From: Cupriavidus pauculus
Lineage (GTDB): Bacteria > Pseudomonadota > Gammaproteobacteria > Burkholderiales > Burkholderiaceae
Length of the DNA stretch: 64,000 nucleotides
Assembly: GCF_022179805.1 (NCBI RefSeq)
Contig: NZ_BPUO01000005.1
Span: forward strand, 186,001 to 250,000
Direction of reading: 5' to 3'
Notes under the pieces: model-generated
Databases searched by the model: none
Told to the model about the DNA's origin: nothing
Seen by the model: the letters and a program-made list of their open reading frames with translations, nothing else
Shown: positions 57,635-64,000 of the stretch, piece by piece
Numbering within the stretch: position 1 is the first letter of the stretch
Layout of the letters: each line of letters starts with the position of its first letter
Position numbers and translations under genes: made by a program

Positions 57635-60361
57635 CTATCGCCGGGACTTGCCAGAATCTGACCCTGTAGATTTATCGGCAGATTGTGCCATGGTCGTAGC
57701 CACCGTGAGTGGGGGGAGCGACGGCCCGAGCGGGTCGCCCCGGCCCGCCAACTCGCGGCGCGGCCGGCCCATCAGGATCGGCTGGAAGAACACGGCGCCA
57801 GCCAGCGTGCAGACCAGGGCCAGCGCCAGCAGCTTGCCCATGCTGGCCGTGCCCGGGTGGTGCGACAGCCAGAGGCTGCCAAACGCCGTGGCGGTGGTGG
57901 CGGCGCTGTACAGCACCGCGTGCGTGAGGCTGGACTGCAGCAGCTTGGTCTTGCCATGCCGCCACGCAATCACGTAGTAGATCTTGAACGCCACGCCAAT
58001 GCCCAGCAGCAGCGGCAGCGCGATGATGTTGGCAAAGTTCAGCGAGATGCCGAACACCACGCACAGTTCCAGCGTGACCAGCCCCGAGACCAGCAGCGGG
58101 ATCAGCGTACGCAGCACGTCGCTCACGCGGCGCAGCGTGATCCACAGCAGCACCGTGATCGAAATCACCGCCCAGATGCCGGCGTGGATGAACGCGGTCA
58201 TGATGGTATCGGCCGACCCCTTGATCGCGATCGGGCCGCCCGTGGCGTCAGGCTGCACGCGGGCCATCACGGCGATGAAATGGTCGAGCGCGGCTTCGCG
58301 CGCGGCCTGGTTCTTCGCGCCCGGCGGCGGCAGCTTGGGGCTGATGTTGACCAGTGCCTGGCCATTGGGCGCCAGCCAGTCGCGCGCCAGCTCGGGCGGC
58401 AGCGTCTGCTGGGTAACGGGTTCGGGCTGCAGCGCACGCTGCAGCGTGGCCAGCGCCAGGCGCAGCGGCAGCGCCACGGCCAGTTCGGCGCGGTCGCGCA
58501 TGGCGGGCGGCGCGTCGGCCAGGGCCTTGAGCGCGCGCGACAGGTGTTCGGCCGATTCGGCGCCGGGGCCGGGGTGATCCAGCGCGGCCAGCGACAACTG
58601 GCGCGACGTGTTGCGCAGCGATGCCACGCGCAGCGCGTCGGTGGCCGGCGACGACGTCTGCTGCGTCAGCACCGGCATCAGGCTCTTTGCCATGCCGGCG
58701 ATGATGGCCAGCTTGGGCGCCTGGTTGTCGGGGATGAACGTCTTCAGCGTGACCACGCGCTCCACCTCGGGCAGCGCCTTGAGCTTTTTGGCAGTCGCCT
58801 CGGCATCCTTCAGCGTCGGGGCCAGTACCTTGATGTCGTCGGTGCCGGCCTGCGGCGCGTCCTTGAGCGCCAGCAGCGTGGCCATCGATTCGGAATGCGG
58901 GTCCTTCAGGTGCAGCGGGTCGAAGTCGAAGCGCAGGTGCGGCAGCAGCGGGGCGCCGGCAATCAGTACGCCCAGCACCCCCACCAGCGTGCCCTTGCGA
59001 TGGCGTTCGAAGAACGAGTCGGCCGGCGCGAGCCACCCGAAGCCCGGCATTTCCTTCTCGCCCGGGGGCGCCAGCACGCGGATCATGGCCGGCAGCATCG
59101 TGAACGTGGTGGAGAACGCGATCATCATGCCCACGCCGGCGATCTTGCCCAGTTCGGCCACGCCACGGTAGTCGGTGGGCAGGAAGCAGAAGAATGCGGC
59201 GGCGGTGGCGGCAGCGGCCAGCGTCAGCGGCCCGGCCACGTCGCGCGCGGCCAGTGTCAGCGCCTGTTGCAGGTCGTCATGGTCGCAACGCTCGGCGCGA
59301 TAGCGCACGCCGAACTGGATGCCGAAGTCCACGCCCAGGCCCACGAACAGCACGGCGAACGCCACCGAAATCATGTTCAGCGCGCCCACCATCACCAGCC
59401 CCAGCGCCGCCGTGATGATCAGGCCCGCGATCAGGCTGACCAGTACCGCTGTAATCAACCGTGCGGACCGCAGCGCCATCCACAGGATGCCGATCACCAC
59501 CACCAGCGTCAGCACGCCGTTCAGCGCCGCCCCTTCGCTGACCGATGCGAATTCGTCGTCGGCCAGCGGCTGCGGGCCGGTCAGCCGCACCACGGCGCCA
59601 TAGCGCTCGGCCAGCTTCAGTTCCGTGGCGGCGGCGCGGATGGCGTCGCTGGCGCCGGCGCCGGCTTTCAGGTCGCTGAAGTCCAGCACCGGAGACAGGG
59701 TGACGAAACTGAACGCGCTGCCGTCGGCATTGGGCTTCAGGCTGTCGTCGACCAGACCCATCCACGACAGCGCCGCCGGCTTGTTGGCCAGCACACCGTC
59801 GATGGTCCTGGCGCTGGCGCCCAGCAGCCGGTCCATCTCCGACAGCTTGATCTGCCCCAGTTGCAGCGGCAGGTTCAGCGTGGTGGTAAGCAGGTCGGAC
59901 AGGCCGCGCAGCGTGGGATCGTGCGCCAGGTTGTTCAGCAGCGGCCGCGCCTGGCCGAGCTTGTCGGCCATGTCGTGGACGCTGGCAGTATCGGCGAACA
60001 GCAGGCCGTTGCGCTCGAAGAACGGGCCGGAGCCGGGCTGGCCCACGGCGCGAAAGCGGTTGGGCTCCTGCCGCAGAGCGTTGGCCAGTTCAGTGGCGGC
60101 GGCGTCGGCCAGTTCCTTGGCGGGCGCCTGCACCACGGCCAGGATCATCTTGTCGCGCTGCGGAAAGGCGTCGCTGATGGCTGCGTCGTTCCTGGCCCAC
60201 GGTTCGTCCGATTCGAGCAGCTTGCTGATATCGGTATTGATGGCGAAGTTGCGCGCCACATAGACGCCGCTGCCAATCGTGAGCAGCATGACGATACCGA
60301 TCACGAGCCAGGCGTGGACGGTGGAGAATTTGACGGTGCGAACCAGCAGCGGTCTGATCAT
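57635..60361 (-). CDS. hpnN: HpnN, RND-family hopanoid transporter
   Basis: A 908-residue RND/MMPL-type transporter. Helix 1 (WLVIGIVMLLTIGSGVYVA) is followed by the first periplasmic loop (about residues 35-270), a five-helix block with VLFVGLGVDFGIQFGVRYR (the GxxxD element), a second loop (about 475-725) and a second helix block with LLLGIGVAFKIYYVIAWRHGK. HpnN moves hopanoids from the inner to the outer membrane. The ATG at 60361 follows CAGGACTC. It is divergent from hpnM; the mlaA-like gene lies downstream in the same orientation. Confidence 0.93.
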   Translation of the reverse strand: MIRPLLVRTVKFSTVHAWLVIGIVMLLTIGSGVYVARNFAINTDISKLLESDEPWARNDAAISDAFPQRDKMILAVVQAPAKELADAAATELANALRQEPNRFRAVGQPGSGPFFERNGLLFADTASVHDMADKLGQARPLLNNLAHDPTLRGLSDLLTTTLNLPLQLGQIKLSEMDRLLGASARTIDGVLANKPAALSWMGLVDDSLKPNADGSAFSFVTLSPVLDFSDLKAGAGASDAIRAAATELKLAERYGAVVRLTGPQPLADDEFASVSEGAALNGVLTLVVVIGILWMALRSARLITAVLVSLIAGLIITAALGLVMVGALNMISVAFAVLFVGLGVDFGIQFGVRYRAERCDHDDLQQALTLAARDVAGPLTLAAAATAAAFFCFLPTDYRGVAELGKIAGVGMMIAFSTTFTMLPAMIRVLAPPGEKEMPGFGWLAPADSFFERHRKGTLVGVLGVLIAGAPLLPHLRFDFDPLHLKDPHSESMATLLALKDAPQAGTDDIKVLAPTLKDAEATAKKLKALPEVERVVTLKTFIPDNQAPKLAIIAGMAKSLMPVLTQQTSSPATDALRVASLRNTSRQLSLAALDHPGPGAESAEHLSRALKALADAPPAMRDRAELAVALPLRLALATLQRALQPEPVTQQTLPPELARDWLAPNGQALVNISPKLPPPGAKNQAAREAALDHFIAVMARVQPDATGGPIAIKGSADTIMTAFIHAGIWAVISITVLLWITLRRVSDVLRTLIPLLVSGLVTLELCVVFGISLNFANIIALPLLLGIGVAFKIYYVIAWRHGKTKLLQSSLTHAVLYSAATTATAFGSLWLSHHPGTASMGKLLALALVCTLAGAVFFQPILMGRPRRELAGRGDPLGPSLPPLTVATTMAQSADKSTGSDSGKSRR

Positions 60362-60526
60362 GAGTCCTGAATTTTCAACACCCGGCGCGGCGGGGGCGCG
60401 CGGGCGGCACCCGGAGTATAGCGGTTGAAACGTGCACATTCCGCATGGCCGGCGGGCCGGGCCAACAACCCGATCCGCTATATACTGGCCCGACTGGCCA
60501 GCCCGGCCGTGTTGCCTCGATCAGTC

Positions 60527-61156
60527 ATGAACCGTTACGGAATTCTCCCCGCCGCCCTCATCGCGCCCATTGCCGCGGTGGTCTTTGTCTCCACCGCACA
60601 TGCGCAGGCCAACACCAGCGCATCGCCGGACAAGCTCGTGCAGTCCGCCGTCGAGGGCGTGATCGCCAAGATCAAGACCGATCCCGAAACCCGCGCCGGC
60701 GATCTTGCAAAAATTACCGCCGTCGTCCAGCGCGAATTCCTGCCCTATACCGATTTCGGCCGTACCACGCGGCTGGCGGTGGGCAATGCCTGGAAGCAGG
60801 CTACCCCTGAGCAGCAAAAAACGCTCCAGGACCAGTTCACGGCCCTGCTGGTGCGCAGCTACGCCGTGTCGCTGTCGCAACTGCGCGAGCAAAGCCCCAA
60901 ATTCACCTACAAGCCCGCCAAGACCGGCAGCAGCGCCAACGACTCGGTAGTGGCCACGCGCGTGCTGAACAACGGCGACGAGATGCTGATCGACTACCGT
61001 CTGCAGAAGGGCGCTGACGGCTGGAAGATCTATGACATCAACATGATGGGCGCGTGGCTGATTGAGGTGTACCGCAAGCAGTTTGCCGATATCGTCGCGC
61101 GCGACGGTATCGACGGCCTGATCAAGTACCTCAACAATCACAACGCCCGGGCCTAA
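60527..61156 (+). CDS. hpnM: HpnM/MlaC-family periplasmic lipid carrier
   Basis: A 209-residue periplasmic protein. Signal peptide MNRYGILPAALIAPIAAVVFVSTAHA is followed by an MlaC/Tgt2-type lipid-binding domain: FLPYTDFGRTTRLAVGNAWKQATPEQQKTLQDQFTALLVRSYAVSLSQL, and DEMLIDYRLQKGADGWKIYDINMMGAWLIEVYRKQFADIV. The DxxxxGxSxIxxYRxxF-like C-terminal motif is conserved in MlaC. In hopanoid loci this protein is called HpnM. It is divergent from hpnN and convergent with hpnH. It probably shuttles a lipid or hopanoid between membranes. Confidence 0.9.
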   Translation: MNRYGILPAALIAPIAAVVFVSTAHAQANTSASPDKLVQSAVEGVIAKIKTDPETRAGDLAKITAVVQREFLPYTDFGRTTRLAVGNAWKQATPEQQKTLQDQFTALLVRSYAVSLSQLREQSPKFTYKPAKTGSSANDSVVATRVLNNGDEMLIDYRLQKGADGWKIYDINMMGAWLIEVYRKQFADIVARDGIDGLIKYLNNHNARA

Positions 61157-61183
61157 CGCCGGCCGGCGTCGCGTTCCCAAAAC

Positions 61184-61213
61184 AAAAACCGGGGCATGAA
61201 GCCCCGGTTTTTT
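61184..61213. terminator. bidirectional terminator between hpnM and hpnH
   Basis: AAAACCGGGGC (61185-61195) pairs with GCCCCGGTTTT (61201-61211) around ATGAA. T-runs follow on the plus strand and, because of the leading A-run, on the minus strand too. It lies between the convergent stops of hpnM and hpnH. Confidence 0.9.
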
Positions 61214-61242
61214 ATTGCGCCATTGCGTGACTGACGCTGGCT

Positions 61243-62409
61243 TTAGTGCACCTGTGCGGCCTGCACGGCCTCGGCACGGCTGCCCTGTGCCTTCTTCAGG
61301 TTGCCGATCTCGTTCAGCTTGATCTCAACGTGGCGCGAGAACACGTATTCGGCGGGACGCTGCTTGTCCAGCGGAATGTCCGGTGCCATGTCGCCCTCGG
61401 TCTTCACGCCGCGCAGGGTCACGGCCAGTGCCTTGAGCGGGTGCGAGAACGTGTCGGCCACTGCAGTGGCTTCGAAACCGCTGTGGACCATGCAGTTGGC
61501 GCACTTTTCGTAGTTGCCAACCCCGTAGGCGTCCCAGTCGGTGCCTTCCATCAATTCCTTGAAGGTCTTCACGTAGCCTTCGCCCACCAGGTAGCACGGA
61601 CGCTGCCAGCCGAACACGGTACGTGCCGGGTTGCCCCACGGAGTGCACTTGTAGGTCTGGTTGCCGGCCAGGAAGTCCAGGAACATCGTGGACTGGCTGA
61701 ACGCCCACTTCTTGCCGGCGTTGCCGCGCTTCAGGATGTCGCGGAACAGCTGCTTGGTCTTGCCGCGATGCAGGAAGTGCTGCTGGTCCGGCGCGCGCTC
61801 GTAGGCATAGCCCGGCGAGACGGTGATGCCGTCGACACCCATGGCCTTGACCGAGTCGAAGAACTGCGCCACGCGGTCCGGCTTGGCGTCGTTGAACAGC
61901 GTGCAGTTGATGTTGACGCGGAAACCACGTTCCTTGGCCATGCGGATGGCTTCGACGCAGCGGTCGTACACGCCTTCCTGGTTGACCGAGTGGTCATGCA
62001 TCTCGCGGTCGCCGTCGAGGTGGATCGACCACACGAAGTACGGGCTCGGCTCGTACTGGTCGATCTTCTTTTCCATCAGCAGCGCGTTGGTGCACAGGTA
62101 CACGAAGCGCTTGCGGGCGATGATGCCGCGCACGATCTCGGGCATGTCCTTGTGCAGCAGCGGCTCGCCGCCGGCAATCGACACCACCGGCGCGCCGCAT
62201 TCGTCCACGGCTTCCAGGCACTCGGCCACGGACAGACGCTGGTTCAGGATGGGATCCGGATAGTCGATCTTGCCGCAGCCCGAGCAGGCGAGGTTGCAGC
62301 GGAACAGGGGTTCAAGCATCAGGGCCAGCGGGTAGCGCTTTTGCCCGGACAGATGCTTGCGTGCGATGTAGGCGCCTACGCGGGCGACCTGGAGAAACGG
62401 AATGGCCAA
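61243..62409 (-). CDS. hpnH: HpnH, radical SAM adenosylhopane synthase
   Basis: A 388-residue radical SAM enzyme. The cluster-binding motif is C38-x3-C42-x2-C45 (CNLACSGC), followed by GGEPLLH and, near the end, further cysteines in CTPWG, RPCYL and EKCANCMVHSGFE. HpnH joins the 5'-deoxyadenosyl radical to diploptene to form adenosylhopane, the first step of C35 hopanoid side-chain synthesis; HpnG then removes adenine. The start is a TTG at 62409 preceded by AGGA. It lies 33 bases after the ispH copy on the same strand. Confidence 0.95.
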   Translation of the reverse strand: MAIPFLQVARVGAYIARKHLSGQKRYPLALMLEPLFRCNLACSGCGKIDYPDPILNQRLSVAECLEAVDECGAPVVSIAGGEPLLHKDMPEIVRGIIARKRFVYLCTNALLMEKKIDQYEPSPYFVWSIHLDGDREMHDHSVNQEGVYDRCVEAIRMAKERGFRVNINCTLFNDAKPDRVAQFFDSVKAMGVDGITVSPGYAYERAPDQQHFLHRGKTKQLFRDILKRGNAGKKWAFSQSTMFLDFLAGNQTYKCTPWGNPARTVFGWQRPCYLVGEGYVKTFKELMEGTDWDAYGVGNYEKCANCMVHSGFEATAVADTFSHPLKALAVTLRGVKTEGDMAPDIPLDKQRPAEYVFSRHVEIKLNEIGNLKKAQGSRAEAVQAAQVH

Positions 62410-62442
62410 GGGGGTGCTTCCTGTCAGTTTCAGTGGATCGGT

Positions 62443-63441
62443 TCAGCCGGCCGCCGTATGGTCAACAAGCTGGGCGTCACTGATTTCAGTTGTTCTTCTG
62501 GCCCCTGGGGCCAGCGTTGCATCGGCCAGTTCGGCCGGCAGGCGGAATTGGGCATGTTCCTCGATGCCTTCCATGACCGATACATCGACCGGTCCAAGGC
62601 GTCGCAGGGCGGCAATGACATCTTCCACCATGTCCTCGGGTGCCGAAGCACCCGCGGTAATACCAACGACTCCGGCATCGCGGACCCATTCCGGGTCCAG
62701 CTCGCTGCCGTCGGCGATCAGGTAGCTCGGTACGCCGCTTTCCGTCCCGATTTCGCGCAGCCGGTTCGAATTCGAACTGTTGGTGGCGCCGATCACGAGA
62801 ATGACATCGACATGCGCCGATAATTCCCGAACCGCGCTCTGCCGGTTTTGCGTGGCATAGCAGATATCGCGCGTACTCGGCCCCACCAGGTTGGAAAATC
62901 GCCGGTTGAGCGCCGCAATGATATTACGGGTGTCGTCCACGGACAACGTGGTCTGCGTGATATATGCGACGGGTGCGTCGTCGGGCAGGTCAAGTTGGGC
63001 CACTTCGGCCTCGTTCTGCACCAGCAGCACCTTACCCGGAATCTGCCCCATCGTGCCTTCCACCTCGGGGTGGCCGGCATGGCCGATCAGCACCACATGG
63101 CGCCCGGCGGCGGCGTACTGGCGGCCCTGGTTATGGACTTTGATAACGAGCGGGCACGTGGCGTCGATGGCGTGAAGCTCGCGACGCTGTGCTTCTGCGA
63201 TCACATCGCGGGAGACCCCGTGGGCGCTGAAGATCGTGACGGCATCGGCGGGCACCTGGTCGAGTTCCTCGACGAACCGTGCGCCTTTTTGCCGCAATCC
63301 TTCCACGACATGCTTGTTGTGCACGATTTCGTGCCGGACATACACGGGGGCGCCGTGCTTGATCAGGGCGCGGTCGACAATGTCGATGGCTCGCACCACG
63401 CCGGCACAAAAGCCCCTTGGCTGGGCAAGTATCACCTGCAT
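62443..63441 (-). CDS. ispH: IspH, HMBPP reductase (copy in hopanoid locus)
   Basis: A 332-residue 4-hydroxy-3-methylbut-2-enyl diphosphate reductase. The three iron-sulfur cysteines are C12 (GFCAGV), C96 (DATCPLV) and C194 ([10 protein letters not shown]), and E127-bearing [10 protein letters not shown] and TNSSNSNRL line the active site. It makes IPP and DMAPP in the MEP pathway. Placement directly upstream of hpnH on one strand suggests supply of isoprenoid precursor for hopanoids, possibly as a second genomic copy. The ATG at 63441 gives the canonical N terminus [15 protein letters not shown]. Confidence 0.95.
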   Translation of the reverse strand: MQVILAQPRGFCAGVVRAIDIVDRALIKHGAPVYVRHEIVHNKHVVEGLRQKGARFVEELDQVPADAVTIFSAHGVSRDVIAEAQRRELHAIDATCPLVIKVHNQGRQYAAAGRHVVLIGHAGHPEVEGTMGQIPGKVLLVQNEAEVAQLDLPDDAPVAYITQTTLSVDDTRNIIAALNRRFSNLVGPSTRDICYATQNRQSAVRELSAHVDVILVIGATNSSNSNRLREIGTESGVPSYLIADGSELDPEWVRDAGVVGITAGASAPEDMVEDVIAALRRLGPVDVSVMEGIEEHAQFRLPAELADATLAPGARRTTEISDAQLVDHTAAG

Positions 63442-63592
63442 CGAGACGGCCCCCCGACCCTCTTGTGAAGATTCGAAGACATCATTTTTTTGGTATTCCG
63501 GCATCACTTTGCCGGTGGACGGTGGTTACTATATACCGGCTCGGATTTTTGCGTTGACGGCCCGTTGGCTGTCGCCAACAAGGTCAGTCCGG

Positions 63593-63622
63593 TGAAAATG
63601 CGCTGCCGGGCACTGGTATAAC
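63593..63622 (+). promoter_or_regulatory. candidate extended -10 promoter of hpnA
   Basis: TGGTATAAC (63614-63622) matches TGNTATAAT at all but the last base, with TGAAAA (63593-63598) 18 bases upstream as a weak -35. Start would be near 63629. Confidence 0.35.
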
Positions 63623-63687
63623 CACGGATTAACGTTCAACGTGCACGCAACGCCAACAGGGGATTTGAAATTCACAATTGCATTCTC

Positions 63688-64000
63688 GTGACAGGAGCCT
63701 CGGGCTTTCTGGGTTCTTCGGTCATGCGCCAGGCGCTGGAGCGCGGCTTCCAGGTGCGGGTGCTGGTGCGTGCCACCAGCCCGCGTGCCAACCTGGCCGG
63801 CCTGCCGGTGGAAGTGGTCGAGGGCGACATGCGCGATCCGGCGTCGATGGCGTGTGCCATGGCCGGGGTGCGGTACCTGTTCCACGTGGCGGCCGACTAC
63901 CGGCTGTGGGCGCCCGATCCCGAGGAAATCGTCCGTTCCAACGTGGACGGCACGGTCACGACGATGAACGCCGCGCGCGACGCCGGCGTCGAGCGCATCG
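63688..64000 (+). CDS. hpnA: HpnA, hopanoid-associated sugar epimerase (3' end outside window)
   Basis: The frame from 63688 encodes VTGASGFLGSSVMRQALERGFQVRVLVRATSPRANLAGLPVEVVEGDMRD, followed by FHVAADYRLWAPDPEEIVRSNVDGT. That is an extended short-chain dehydrogenase with TGxxGFLG and the VAADYRLWAPDP signature of HpnA. HpnA is thought to modify the hopanoid side-chain sugar. The start is odd: no in-frame ATG follows the stop at 63619, only GTG at 63688, which begins inside the nucleotide-binding motif, or non-standard ATT codons at 63670 and 63682. The gene runs off the window end. Confidence 0.85.
   Translation, partial: MTGASGFLGSSVMRQALERGFQVRVLVRATSPRANLAGLPVEVVEGDMRDPASMACAMAGVRYLFHVAADYRLWAPDPEEIVRSNVDGTVTTMNAARDAGVERI

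Noticed and set aside
57683..60370. Open frame of 895 codons antisense to hpnN
   Set aside because: Gln/Arg/His-rich low-complexity translation; hpnN on the other strand has the full RND pattern.

Overview
The window is GC-rich, gene-dense DNA from a betaproteobacterium of the order Burkholderiales, most likely Cupriavidus or a close Ralstonia-like relative. This rests on the gene repertoire: DUF3182, DUF3008 and DUF3309 proteins, an H-NS protein of the TWSGRGRAPAWL type, an AzgA-type purine permease, a hopanoid locus and a complete pel operon. I saw no tRNA, rRNA, CRISPR array, transposase or integrase, so it reads as chromosome or chromid backbone rather than a mobile island. 

Region by region. 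(1) 1-7.2 kb looks like a stress or accessory island: a DUF3182 protein overlapping an alpha/beta hydrolase, topoisomerase IB, two ParB/Srx-fold paralogues around a short-chain dehydrogenase and an unknown acidic protein, and two tiny proteins (DUF3008, DUF3309). Two near-identical sigma-54-type -24/-12 elements lie here. (2) 7.3-11 kb holds an iron-type alcohol dehydrogenase and a succinate-semialdehyde dehydrogenase, divergent from an IclR regulator with a palindrome inside its promoter. (3) 11-14.5 kb carries ubiU-ubiV-ubiT for O2-independent ubiquinone synthesis, facing an AhbA/AhbB-NirD-type siroheme decarboxylase. FNR-like boxes lie upstream of both units. (4) 14.7-22.7 kb is housekeeping and miscellany: MFS/LysR pair, lipoprotein, H-NS, purine permease, CheV, 1-Cys peroxiredoxin. 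(5) 22.8-26 kb encodes E1alpha, E1beta and E2 of a 2-oxo acid dehydrogenase complex, with no E3. (6) 26.3-31.2 kb is a sulfonate or sulfate-ester acquisition locus: a TauD-type dioxygenase, an ABC transporter and two different binding proteins. (7) 31.2-34.2 kb has a methyltransferase, an MFS transporter and a second IclR regulator. 

(8) 34.4-64 kb is the most striking part. Hopanoid genes hpnG-shc-hpnD lie on the left, and an mlaA-like gene, hpnN, hpnM, hpnH, ispH and hpnA lie on the right. Between them are a BON-domain protein, a cold-shock protein, the whole pelABCDEFG exopolysaccharide operon and a CHASE2 histidine kinase with its response regulator. Membrane hopanoid synthesis and transport and Pel matrix production are thus physically interleaved. 

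A dispersed repeat of about 125 bp with complex inverted symmetry occurs three times between genes (near 21.7, 26.2 and 34.3 kb). Most other long open frames are antisense shadows typical of GC-rich DNA and were left out.
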